Position numbers and translations under genes: made by a program. Below the pieces are notes generated by a model. That model searched no databases and was not told the origin of the DNA. It worked only from the letters and a program-made list of their open reading frames with translations. From Pempheris klunzingeri (Eukaryota; Chordata; Actinopteri; Acropomatiformes; Pempheridae), in NCBI RefSeq assembly GCF_042242105.1, contig NC_092029.1, positions 9,053,885 to 9,117,884 of the forward strand: a DNA stretch of 64,000 bases. Direction: 5' to 3'. Shown one piece after another: positions 13,451 to 33,100 of this stretch (within the stretch, counting starts at the first letter, position 1; every line of letters starts with the position of its first letter).

Positions 13451-14714
13451 GGGCAGTCTCTGAGTTTAATACTTGTTTCTGTCACTGACAGCTCATCTCA
13501 CACTTCTCTGAGCAGGCCTGCTGGGGTAAAAGACCATCCATCTGGTGCTCAATGGTCGCAACAACACAGTAAAGGAAACAAATATTGTTACAGTACAACT
13601 TCCTGCTCATTTTTTAAAACCATATCTTCCCCTAGATTATTTCATTCTCCCTCTACCTGCACTTAAAATCATTCTAAATCTGTATTCAGAACAGTGGATG
13701 GGTACAGGCAAGCTATATTACCAAACAGCCTAAATAAACACAAGAAACAATATCACAATCGTGTCAATGAAAATGGGCCTAAAACTAATTTGAATGCAAT
13801 TAAACGTTCTATAACACTTCTTACTGAAGCTGAAGTCCCTGCACATCCACAGTGTTTTAACGTAATGAGTCTGATTAGACCACAGACTGCTCTTGAAGTC
13901 TTGCCAAATTCATTAAGTGAAAACTTGTGTCAAGCAGGGATACAAGGACCTTTATATGTATTAATATGACAGCAACATTCCTTCATTTTTTCTTTGAAAT
14001 TAGCTAATTCTGTTAATATGCATTTCACTGGGATTTCCAAACCTGTATAGAGACATCGAAATGCTTTTAATCTGACAATCATGTGGCCGTTTCGTCATAT
14101 ACTCTATGTAAAGTCGCTGAGCATGGCTGTGACTACATAATGCAGTACAAACAGTTATGGGGATAAAATACCTAAAACAAACGGGCTAAAATAGGACAGT
14201 CAAGCGAGTCGTTGGCGAGACTTTACCTCGCGTGTCCAAACGTGTGTTTTCTTTGCAAACATCAGCAGAACCTGCAGCAGCTGCACGTGCATGCGTGGTG
14301 GTGCTAAATGAAGGGAAAACTGTGGTTTGTATCTTTTTTTTGTGTTTGTGTTAGATAAAAACATCCTGATGACATGACTTCTTCCATGAAATGAAAAATA
14401 AAATGGATGGGCAAAGCATCCAGATATTCCAACACACATCCCTACAGTGTACCCTAACATGAATCATGAGGTATGGTCGACTAATAGAGTCTTTGATTCC
14501 AAAATTCTTGTGCAATATCAGAAAAAAAACATTTCTCATTAAACTCGCTAACCATTACGGCTGACTGAAAACAAACCACACTTTCATCGTCATTGGCGCA
14601 CTTGGTTAATGGTCGACATTACCCCCGTTTTCTTGCCCGTGGGAACGGTGTCTGAGGTAACAGGGCTGAGGCAGCATGCCAGCTTAACACACTAACAATG
14701 AGGCATCAGTGTCA

Positions 14715-14784
14715 TTTATTTTCTCCAACATGGAGTTTCTTTAGAGGACATGTTTGCAAGAAGTTTTTTTTTTTTTTTTTTATT
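14715..14784 (-). terminator. gpatch2: Candidate gpatch2 polyadenylation signals
   Basis: On the minus strand AATAAA occurs at 14784-14779 and at 14720-14715, about 290 and 350 bases after the gpatch2 stop codon. Either would give a short 3' UTR. The first lies against an A-rich stretch, so the second is the better candidate. Confidence 0.4.
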
Positions 14785-15070
14785 ACTCCAGCTCAGTTTC
14801 AGTCATTCGCTTTCATGTGTCAGTCTCTCCAACAGTCTGTGTGGCTTCTTGCAGTTTCCCCAATATGGGAAGGTTTCTCTCTCATCACAGACTCTGTTGG
14901 TAGGACAGGCCTCATTCCTTCCCTTCTTATGATTAACACGCCTGGATTATTCTGGACATTTTTATTTGCTGTTCATCGCCCAGAGCAGCATTTCATCTCA
15001 CTCACTCCTCACAGCTCTTGGGGCGTCTCATCCCGGCTTGGTTCAGGTTCAGGATCCAGAGACGAGGTGC

Positions 15071-22380
<7,310 letters not shown>

Positions 22381-24140
22381 TAAAGCCGCCAAATGCCAGG
22401 TACCTTCAGCCAGAAACAACGGACACACATTGACACAGCACAAACACCATCCTGACACAAAAGCTAACGATCAGCTAGCTGTAGATCAATATGCGACAAG
22501 AGGAGGACACCGTGAAGGCAGCAGGAGCTACTATGCTGCCTTCAGGTGCTGCAGGAAATTAGAAAAGCATAGTCAAATAGTCTATAACAATCGTGCATTT
22601 CGATATTTCTCTGCCTAATGTTGTGGTTGTTGTGCAGTGATATGTGCATATGATGTAAATATTTCCTTTCTTCCAACACTAGGTACCACACTACCAATCC
22701 TCAGTCTGTAATTGGTTTACTTAACCTCAACTTAACTGAGCAAAAGAGGGTCCATAAAAGTTAGTATATGGACCTTGAGCTTTTGTGTTCTTCTGGTTTT
22801 GTTTTTTGTTTTTTTCAAATTAACCAGCAAATTATGAGCTGACCTTAATGAAAACGTGTGATACCAATTGTGAGCATGGAGCCATTTTAAATAAATCAAT
22901 TGATTAAAATAGACCGTTTGCTTTCATATCATATTTGACTAAGAGAATGCATTTTGCTTCTAACACTAGATCTAATGTAGTAAGATGAAGTCCTCCGATT
23001 TAATACAGCCTATAACTAAGTCGGAGTTTAAATGTAGCAAGTGAAGGCAACTTCCAAAGCTGCTTGCATGTATCTTTTTTGACCACTGTGTGGCAGTGGA
23101 GACTTTTATTGCAAAGGCTTCACATTAGAGGTGAACGCCATGGTAACAAGCAGTCAGCTGGCCTACAAAATATATACCAAAGGTCACTGGTTCGGACCCA
23201 TCAGTGACAACAGTGTCATATTAATTTCAGTGGTCACTGGGCTCTTTCGGCACTTGAACTTCTCCCCATGCGACAGGTGCTCTGGTCTGAATGTCAGTGA
23301 CGGTACTGCCATGGTCAATATGGGGTCAAGAGCAACAACAGGTGTCCCAGGCTCTGCGTTAACTAAAAAGAAATTTACAGATTGAATGAACTGTCAGGCA
23401 TGCATTGGCAGGGGTGGGTCTCTGCTTGGAGGTAATTTGGAGTCTGACTGGTGTCTGAATGTGTGTGAGTGAGAAAATCCACTTAGATCAACATTCGGAG
23501 AAACAATCCTAACAGGTGCCCCCTCCTCAAATGCCTTCAGAGGGTCTGGTGTGTGATGACCACTCTAGGACCGTCTCAGATTTCTGACTAGGGGGCCCAG
23601 GTAAATTTAGTAAGACGTGGTCCCCTTGGACACAGCAGTCAGACACTTGACATGCTCACAGAGAGAAGGCACGGGCTCTAGACCAGAGCGGCATTTCAAA
23701 CACACACATCTGTTTGGACCTGCAGCTCTGATCAAACGCGTTATGGAATCATGATATCAGCAGAGGATGATGAAGAATTAGATGAGGCTGTGGAGCAGTA
23801 TGCCTCTGACACCACATGGAGCTGGGTAATATGACCTGTAAATCATTTGCATGTGTGGCCCACACAGTGTGGGAGAGAGAAAAAAAACGCATGAATTATG
23901 AGTAAAACATTTTGAGGAAATGTCAAATAATTACGTGTCTGCATGCATGTAGTTTACTGCACATAGGAGAGAAACTAAGAGGAAAAACAGAATGTGTCTG
24001 GATACATTATTGCATGAAAACACGTGTTTGTGTGTTTTGTATCAGGACAAATCTGGACCAAAGACATAAGTTTATGTCATTAAGAAATATATTCTGTTTT
24101 TAATGAGTCTGAACATAAATAACATATCAGAAATAGTGTT

Positions 24141-24602
24141 TTAAAGGAGACTTATTATGCTAATTTTCAGGTTCACACTTGTATTTGGGAGTCCTACTAG
24201 AATATGTTTACACGCTGTGATGTTCAGAAACACAGTATTTGTCTTATACTGTGCATACCGCTTTTTTCGCTCTCTTTCCGAACGCTTTGTTTTCGCTCCT
24301 GCCTCGTTAAAGGCCGTCCTCCCAAAAAGCCCAGGATGCTCTGATTGGTCAGCTCCCAGAGCAGTCACCACCTTACAACTCCTGCATCAGCTCTGCCGTC
24401 TCTGAAGGGGAAACACATTGGATGAGCAGCATGCTAAATGCTAATGAAGGACTTATGATCTCATGTGACATCACAAGCGGAGCCAAAGCTAAACAGAGCA
24501 TTTTTACACGTTTATTGAAAGATGGAGCGGGAGAAGAGAAGAATTGTTTAAGGATCTGAAGAGCAAAGCTGAAGTGCATTTTGCATAATATGTCTCCCTT
24601 AA
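24141..24602. mobile_element. MITE-like element with TTAA ends and 16-bp inverted repeats
   Basis: The element is bounded by TTAA at both ends (24141-24144 and 24599-24602). Just inside are AGGAGACTTATTATGC on the left and, read from the right, GGGAGACATATTATGC, 14 of 16 identical. The 462-base interior has no coding capacity. The words 'ttcaggttcacacttgtat' and 'ctctgattggtcagc' belong to a repeat I know to be common in percomorph genomes. A TTAA duplication is the hallmark of piggyBac-type insertion, so a piggyBac-mobilised MITE is likely but not shown. Confidence 0.7.
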
Positions 24603-26419
24603 AGCAACAGGTCCTTGAACTGGTTCTTGGGACAGGAGAGACTGAGACCACGGGTGTGTGTTTCAGTAATCCCCCCTGTAAGACAATCTGCTCTGACTGA
24701 AACTCAGGAGGGACAAGAAGGAAAAGGGTGGGAAGGGAGAGACGAGCGTCGACAGGGGGTGAAGCAGGGTAGCAGGATGAACTGGCGGATCAGGTGATCT
24801 TCTCACAAGCACGAAAAGCAATAAAACAAGCATGTGTCACACAAGGTGACAGTTTGTAATCAGACACCTTAGGTGATCTGAAACTTAGGGCCGTTTTTGG
24901 GTGTTCATTCATAAACATAATATGTTCCACTCTTAATCTCATAATCCCACTCATTAGGACAAAGGGTTTTTCCTTTTAATGCTGAATCAGGGGTTGGTAG
25001 TTCCAGCTAATGTTTCTGTCAGGTCTTATGACTCTCAGGCCAGAATACCCTGAGCCAATCAGAGGCCTTGATAGTGTGTAAAAACATTATGCAATGAATG
25101 AATAAGAGCAACATGCCCCTGCTGAGGTCAAAGGGATGACATAGAGGCAGAATGACTGGTATGTTTTGATGGCTTGGGGCAAATTGTGAAGAGTTAGTCT
25201 TGCTTGTGGTGGAGTCACTCATTTACAGATCGTCGGAGTCCTACCATTTTGTAGTTGACGTGCATTCATTTGTATAAAAACTAAATAGAAAGTTTGGTTT
25301 GGAGTGCAAACACTGAACCTGGAAATAAGTGATGAATGAGAATCCCTGGTTGCTAAAAAACGTGGGAGGTGTAATACCTAAACACTGCGAGTTGTTGACT
25401 GGTTTAACTATGTTTGTGCACAGAAGCTCTCTCTCACATATTCCAAATAACATCTTAAAAAGTCATTTTACTATGTTTGGCAGGTATAAGAATGTATAGT
25501 AAACAAATGGTTGCCCTACTTCAATGTGATTGGTGCACAGACACATAGATCCAAAGTTGTGATTGGCTGAACTGAGCGTGAGACCACACCAGCTAGGACA
25601 CTCCTCCGGGCAGAGAGGGCGAATTTTTGGATGCAATGCTAGATAAGGTAAACGTTCGGGATATGGTCAATTTACTGGCACCAAATTAGGCCTGTTGCGA
25701 CTCTATGTGAATACAAGTAGAAGAAGTAAAACAGCCTTAAGCAATTCCAAGCAAATACTTTTTATTGGCACGTTGTTTTAGCATTCTGCTTTAAATGTTG
25801 CTGAGAGGCTCAGTGACATGTCATTTGTCAGCTTGCTTGCTGTCGCCTGATACTGGTCATGACACCAACCGCAAACGTGCTGTTTTGTGCCTGCGAAAAT
25901 ATCATCAGGTCTTCCTGGCAAAACAGCTTGTTCTTAGAAACAGGTCTGAGGATAGCTGTGTGGCTCATATATCACTGGAGAACCCAGTAACACTGACACA
26001 AAGAGGGCGACGGCCTGTTTATATAGCGTTGAGATATAATAGTATGTGTCATACTAGTTATTACAGGATTGTCACTGTGTTTACTTTGTAATCAGGATGG
26101 AAGCGTTCAGTGACTCTTTTCCAAGTAAGTGTGATAGAAAGTAAGGCTTCTGATATGCAGATAAGTCCAAAGTGTTTCACAGGGAAAGTCTACAATTAAA
26201 CTATGCTGGTGGACAATATTAGAAGCCACATGACTGGACATGGTATGTAACACATTATGCTGTAAAAGGAATAACAATTTCACCTATAAATCCATTCATA
26301 AAACTGTTTAATGTCATCTGAGGTTGGTGCAGGGTCAGCAGCCGAACGAGACAAAGCTCTCAGGCTCCAAACTGTGACTGAGCCTAAACATACAAAGTCT
26401 GCAAGGTTACAAACCACAG

Positions 26420-26420
<1 letters not shown>

Positions 26421-26458
<38 letters not shown>
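26421..26458. repeat. (AC)19 microsatellite
   Basis: A perfect AC tract. Confidence 0.95.
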
Positions 26459-26460
<2 letters not shown>

Positions 26461-26777
26461 AGCCAGAGCAGCACAAGATGAGATAGCAGCAGATGTTGCA
26501 CTGTGTGATTGCTTGCTACTCAACATATTATCAGCTAGTCCAAATGTGCAAGTGTAACATGCCTTTGTTTTTCATCTGATCGGTTTTAGATCTAATTTTA
26601 TTGACTCACAACACTGTCATCTGGTATGTGAACATTTTAACATGGTCCACAGGATTACAACGCACAGGGCTCAGCGCTGGTAGAAAAAACCCTTACAATG
26701 ATATGCATTCTCCCTTTTCTTCTTCAGCCCAGAAAGTCTGCTTCACAGTGTGGAAAAACAATCAGTTCCCATGCACG

Positions 26778-26780
<3 letters not shown>

Positions 26781-26827
<47 letters not shown>

Positions 26828-26959
26828 TGGCTGTTTTAGAGGAGCTGCACGTGAGGCTGTTGTAGCATGTAGCCTATCAAATACTTGGGGCTGGTGCAGG
26901 GAGGTCTTCCATGAAGAGAAAGATATTTTTGTGTCAAATTGTTGGCTGTGTCCCCCCCC

Positions 26960-27003
<44 letters not shown>
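26781..27003. repeat. Two (CA)n tracts 140 bases apart
   Basis: CA tracts at 26781-26824 and 26962-27003, the second preceded by a C-run. Reading frames through both are artefacts. Confidence 0.95.
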
Positions 27004-27006
<3 letters not shown>

Positions 27007-27295
27007 TGAGAGGTGTAGCTTTTGCAATAATGTCACTATAGCATTTCTACCAATTCAACAAAATCTATTTTATCTTGAGTGTATAAATAAATCTATGTCC
27101 ACAGAGTGTCTATGTTACTACATGTTACGTGTATTTCAGTGAGACAGAAATGCCTTTATATCGCACAGACATTATAATTAGGTTTCACATGATGCCGCCG
27201 CCACCACTCAGTCAACCACATCCTCCTCACACACAGTTTCACTACAGTCTCAGGTTAAACTGCTAACATCGCATGTGCTCTCATGCGGGGCTCTG

Positions 27296-27369
27296 ATTGG
27301 CTGGAAATATCACCTCACTGCGTCACGCTGACTGGGTGACTTGACTTCAAACGCTGACGTCGCCCCAAT
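27296..27369 (+). promoter_or_regulatory. lpin1: Putative SRE / NF-Y / CRE-like cluster upstream of lpin1
   Basis: Within 74 bases there is an inverted CCAAT box (ATTGG, 27296-27300), then ATCACCTCAC (27309-27318), one base from the classical sterol response element ATCACCCCAC, then a CRE-like TGACGTCG (27355-27362) and a direct CCAAT (27365-27369). SREBP sites usually work with a nearby NF-Y site, and mammalian LPIN1 is reported to respond to SREBP and to CREB/CRTC2. The cluster lies about 0.5 kb before the presumed first exon. A further CCAAT box (ATTGG) is at 27793-27797. Confidence 0.4.
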
Positions 27370-27849
27370 GTTTCCCGCCGTCACAGCTGCTGGATACACA
27401 TTAATGCTTTAAATCACAACTTCTTTACTCCTATGTACATGTTGTGGATTAATGTGTACGGTTCTTACACTGTTAGAAGAAAATATCAAACTGTACAGAC
27501 ACAACAAGGCTGTGCCATAAGCATTCAACTCGTGTCATGTGTAGTTTTCAAATCTCGTGACTATATTTTGTAGTATTATATTATATATACTATTAGTTAT
27601 TAGTAGTTACTATTAGTTTTTATTTTATTTTATTGTCTTATCATGAATAAGAGCCATAAAATAACTTTCACCAGGAGAGCACCAATGACGCTGACGAAAG
27701 TCAACAGCAACAACATAAGCGAGCAGCCGTAAATTTTGTTGCCACTGTGGCAGCAGAAACGATGCGTTTGGAAACGCAGGAGCTCGACGCTGATTGGTCA
27801 GCAGGTAGATTGCGCTGCAGATGATGTCACCCGCTGACAAGGCTCCGCG

Positions 27850-28082
27850 AGACGGAGAGAGCGAGGCAGACAGAGACGGTCACGGGGAAGACCGTGTCGC
27901 GTTTTCTTAAATAGTCCCCTTTTTTAAATTTTATTTTACCGCTGTAAGCCGCTGACTGGGAGTCTGCGCTTTAAAAGAATCACTTTAACATCACCTCTAA
28001 TGTCCCGCTGTGCTGTCAGTCACCGCTGAGGAAACAACAGCAGCGCCTGTGTGCTGGTGAAGACTGTCAGCAGCTACAGAAG
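27850..28082 (+). other. lpin1: lpin1 5' UTR exon (start approximate)
   Basis: A purine-rich, CpG-containing stretch ends in a good donor, CAGAAG|GTATGAG, at 28082. It precedes the first coding exon by a 2.1 kb intron whose acceptor is CACCAG at 30176. The 5' boundary is not visible from sequence and the coordinate given is a guess. Confidence 0.5.
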
Positions 28083-30188
28083 GTATGAGCCTGTTTTTAT
28101 TAAAGGTTTGACTGCACCTGCTTGTCAGACTGAATTGGACCTTATGTGCTCTGTTTTTCCTCACAGTTTTACACCCGTTTTGATCCTGTGTCCATACAGT
28201 CAGTAATTATTTATCATTCATAACTAACATTTCCCTCATGCAATGTCAGGATGTCATGAGTCAGCTGTTTGATTTTGTGTGGTTGTGGTTGAGAAAGCTG
28301 TCACTGTACTGCCGTGTGTCTTTTTTTAAATTGAAACACTTAGATCCTCCACTTGCTGAGGCTTTTATTTTCTTAGATGATCAGGAGAATAGTAGATTAT
28401 GTTATATGAGGCACTTGAGGCATGTCTGTGGGACTACTGAGACTTGGTGAAAATTATGGAGTCTGTTTATGCTTGTAATACATCGTCTGCTGAGTTGCCC
28501 GGACAGATCACAGTCTGTAAGGAAATCTTCATAACTGCAGCTTATAAATCCGTGAACTAATGAGCACACCACAGTTATGTGCCAAAGGCTCAGCTCAGTT
28601 AGACTGCAAACACAGGGTGTGATTTTATCCACCGTGAAGCAGTGCTGTCAGTGTTTTGAGACATTGTTCTTCTTTTTTTTCTCTCATCTGCGACACAAGA
28701 AAATCTATTTTTGGATGAAGCAGTGTTCACATCAAAAGCCCTCTGCTTTGAAAATCAGCTGGATTTGCTGGCAGCTCTGTAACTCAATGCCACAGTGAAA
28801 ATGTGCAATGAATAATTGAAGATGGTGAAGGTCATGTATAAGAGGTTTTTCAAGATTCAGGTATGGTTTTGGTCCCTCATCTGCTGCAGTAAAATTAGGG
28901 CTCTTGTTCTTGTACAAGGGGCCTCTTCTCCTGGTCATGTGTTCAAAATGAGAGGTGGGGGGGTTGGGTGTTGGCACTGTACCAAACCTCATCTTCCCTG
29001 TTGTTACAATCATTTTTGGGGCCCACTGCCAGCTGAGTCAAGGTCAGACCCACCTCTCTGTGGAAAGTTGTGTGAATAGGATTCATCATGTTTAGCTACT
29101 GGTGTTTGCATCATACAAATCCATTCATTACATGGCACCAGCAGAGATATAACCTTATACCTTATGTTATGCTATAATAATGCTCCTTGATCCAAAGGCT
29201 GCTGGCAGAAAACTGCTGAACTCTTTAGTGAAACACGTAATGTTTCATATTTGCATTCTTCAGTTTGATTTAGTTGAGCTGTGAAAACTAGTGAAGAGTG
29301 TGTGATGAATTGAGAGGATACAGGCAGAAACAGAACATAAACATGGTATCGGTGCGGAAATGGAGAAGTTGGGGATTGAATCTATGTGCATGCATGAATA
29401 ATGCTCAGTAGTGATGTTGCTGTGATGTTATTGTAAAAGCAGGAACAGTAATTGGGGTGTGAAGTATATGACTGACCAAGAGGGCTGTACAGTCAACACA
29501 CTTACACTGATGTGTCCAGTCGCTCACTGTAGTTCTTTTGTAATGCTATCTTTTAGCCACAAAAGGCATTTACATTGTCACGGTCCCTCTCACATGTCTC
29601 TTTAGAGCCTCGGAGCTCTGCTGTACTTCCCATGACGCCAAGCAGGGATATTACATTGCCTCCATTACATGAGTACAGACTGGTGTAACTTAGTTTGTCC
29701 TTTGACCTCCGCTGTCTGGGGCTGCTGAATGGAAAACAGTTGGATGGGATTTCCAGACGTATCAAGAAGAGAGTGGGAAGGTCAAAGTGGCAACAGAATG
29801 TGGACCACAGACCGTCTAGGGAGATCATACAAGAGCACTGAACAGGAGCCAGCCTCCATGTCCCCTTTCCTTAGCAATACCAGTCAGAGCTCAGCACGAA
29901 CACTGACTTCAGATCAGAGTATTAGAATAACTTCATGACAGTTCCCTGAAGGAGAGTCACACGTCATCAGTGTTTTGATTGACAGGCTGAGGCATGGCGC
30001 AGCAGATGTCGCTTTATAAACACCTCGTACTTTGAAGGTTGACTGAGTTCCAGACATGGTTGTGTTCAGTGTTGCAGAACTTAGTGAAAGCAAATTTAGA
30101 CCTTTTTGATATGGAGGTAATTCTTTAATGTCCTCTGTCCCTGTCCTGTCTACCCCTTCGCTGTCCCCTCCACCAGACCCGTCAGACC

Positions 30189-33100
30189 ATGAACTACGTG
30201 GGCCAGTTGGCAGGCCAGGTGTTTGTCCAGGTCAAAGAGCTGTACCGAGGCCTCAATCCCGCCACCCTGTCTGGCTGCATTGACGTCATTGTCGTGCGAC
30301 AGCCCGATGGATCCCTACAGTGCTCGCCTTTCCATGTTCGCTTCGGCAAAATGGGTGTCCTCCGGTCACGAGAGAAAGTGGTAAGGACATAAAAACATTG
30401 TGATTGCTTTTGTAGTTAAAGGAAAAAGGTTCACTTTGAGAGAGTAGTGACATTTCAGATGCTCGAGGTTTGAGGGTAAATTTTGTTTCCATCCACCTTC
30501 CCTTTATTCCCCTTCTTTTCTCCTCCAGGTGGACATGGAGATCAACGGAGAACCAGTTGATCTACACATGAAACTTGGGGACAATGGAGAGGCATTCTTT
30601 GTGCAAGAAACAGAAAACGACCAGGTATGGATGAACAGAATTGTAATCAAGCATTGAATGGAGGTTTGTAAGATGCTCTACACTGTTGTGTGTGTTTGTA
30701 GTAATACAAAGTGTAATACAATGTCACCGCACTGGTTCAGATAAAAACAAGATTCAAACGAAAACACACATTATTCTCCACCCCCATGACGACCTGAAAC
30801 CCAGACACACCCGTGTTTACAAGTGAGACGGTTTTATCCAAACTATCTTCCTCCTCACACAGAGTCGTAGTAGTTTTAACAAGGTCATGCAGTGTGCAGA
30901 GTTGGCACAGTTGCTTGGAATTTCTTCCTTTCCTTTTTGGCTGAAGAGCATTCCTCTGTTGATCAACGAGCCCTGAATGCAGCATTTACTAACTCAGGCT
31001 CTCTGACCTATATCCAGTGGAGTTTTCTGGCAAAGAAATACACTAAACTGTTAGACAAGTGAAATGGGTGAAGAAATACCCTCCTCTTTCTAAAATTGTT
31101 AAACTTCCAGTTTTTATATATTTGAAGCCCTTGGGAACCATTCGAAACTCAGTTCAACATTCATGGAAATGACATGACAAAAGACAGTAGTTTTTCTACA
31201 GTTCTCGGAAAGACAACTTTTTCAACATCAAGACTCTCCAGATCGAAAGAGCCAACTCGTGCATACTGTCATTACACAGCGATTCTTTGCTATTGTGTGC
31301 ACATGAGGACGTGTGCAGCTGAAAGACATAAACAGGCAGCAAAACACTGAGGCCAGGGGCCGGCACCAACAAGGGAAGTGGGTGATTTATTCTCCCCAGA
31401 GTGGTGTCAGATTCCCAGGGCTGGAAGAGAAAGGGGAGGGGGGGAGGACTGTGTCTCTTGACCCTTTTTTTTCTTGGCACAGGGAAGCAAAACGTGAGGG
31501 AGTATTGTCAGACCACAAATCATATGTTGTACCTCAGTTTTTCCTCCCTCTCCCTCTCTCTCTTCATATGTCTACACACATTTTTACTCCCCTACGTCAA
31601 CAGTAGGAGACCCTCCTGGAAAGCCTTTTCCTTTCCTAGAAGGAGGTATTATAGAGCCGCCTCATTTCACAGAACTGGGGAACAGATTCTGTTTTGGATT
31701 GGCTGGCAAAGAGTCTCCTCAGAGCAGAAGTGGCTGCAAGTAATTTGGCAGTGATTGTACATGTTCGCCTCAAAGAAAACTGCAAAACACAAACAGAAGA
31801 GTCATGTTTTCATAGGAGTTGTTCCCAAATTCAAAATCTAGTTTTAACTTGCTTCCAGAAATTGTCAGGGTGGATGCCAGAGAAGATATTGTGCATGTAA
31901 TATTTTGTTTTTTAATATATCTATGTAAATATTATTGGGTTTTTGTAACTTTTACGCCTTCAAACCCTGGTTTTAGACAGTTCTGTTTACGTGATATTTT
32001 ACTTGCATGAGAAGCCACACAGGCCACATGACGATGTATGAATTTCAATGAACGCTTTCACCGTTTCACTTCTGTTTCACGTCTAAACAGGAAGTGGTTC
32101 CCGCCTACCTGGCCACATCTCCAATCTTGTCGGATGGGGCCGCTCTGATGAGCTCCTCGCTGATGGGGAAGAGTTCTGGCCCGCCCATACAGACCCTGGG
32201 CTCCACGGGGGGCACGGGAGAGACTGGCAGTTTGGTGATGAAGAAGAGGAGGAAGAGGAGGAGGAAGACTCGGGCGGACAGCGTGAGGAGGGAGGAGAGC
32301 GGCGACTACTCGGAAGACGAAGACATGTTCACCATAGACATCAGCTCAGACGAGGGGGCGGACAGCAACAAGTAAGAAACGATAAAATGTGGAAAGAGTG
32401 TAAGAAAAATGGGGAAGCAGGGGATGGAAGAAAGGAGGACTGAAGGAAATAAAGTAATTGTAAATCGGGGAATAACTGTAGGGAAGTAGTGGTAAAGTAA
32501 CGCAACATGTGAGGTGCAAGCAAAGAGAAGAAGCAACACACGTGACAGAGTAAGAAGGAGGAAAGGGTGGACAGTGAGATAAAAAGTACAAATCATCACT
32601 GAAATGAGCTTTGAGAGCAGCTGTAATGGAACAGACAGGAATAAACTGACCAGCCTCTGTAGTGGAGAGGCCTCCAGCTGTGGCGTTGGCGCACACACAC
32701 ACACACACACACACTGATAAGACACTCAAGACCATATGGAAACACTACTTCAGCCTTGTGGTCTTTAGTGGATAGAAAAAGACGAAGCTTTGCATGTGAA
32801 AAGAGTCACTGTGTGTGTGTTTTTGTTAAGGAGTGCATGTTTAACGTGCATTAAGTATATAACTTGTAACTTAGTGTGCAGTGCAGCATTCGATCTAAAA
32901 CAGACTAGCAGCAGCTCAGGCATGCAGCTATAGGAGCCATGATGTCGCTGCCATACTATATGGGCTGAAGTCCATTTATCATGAATGAATACAGCAGCAG
33001 TTGTAAAGACCTGTCACATGACACATTTATTTTCATCTCCGGAGGATCCATTACATCTAAATTCTGGCTCATATCTACTGTACACGACTGTAAAACAGCA

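Larger units (their letters stand above)
22381..27850. other. Intergenic region between gpatch2 and lpin1
   Basis: The two genes are divergent here, about 5.5 kb apart. I see one MITE-like element (24141-24602), CA tracts at 26421-26458, 26781-26824 and 26962-27003, and promoter-like motifs in the last 600 bases. Open frames such as the 84-codon one at 23131-23385 have no recognisable family or splice context. SPATA17, which follows GPATCH2 in human, is not present. Confidence 0.6.

Noticed and set aside
23131-23385. An 84-codon open frame between gpatch2 and lpin1
   Set aside because: No family resemblance, no exon signals that join it to a neighbour, and no codon pattern distinct from the surrounding intergenic sequence.
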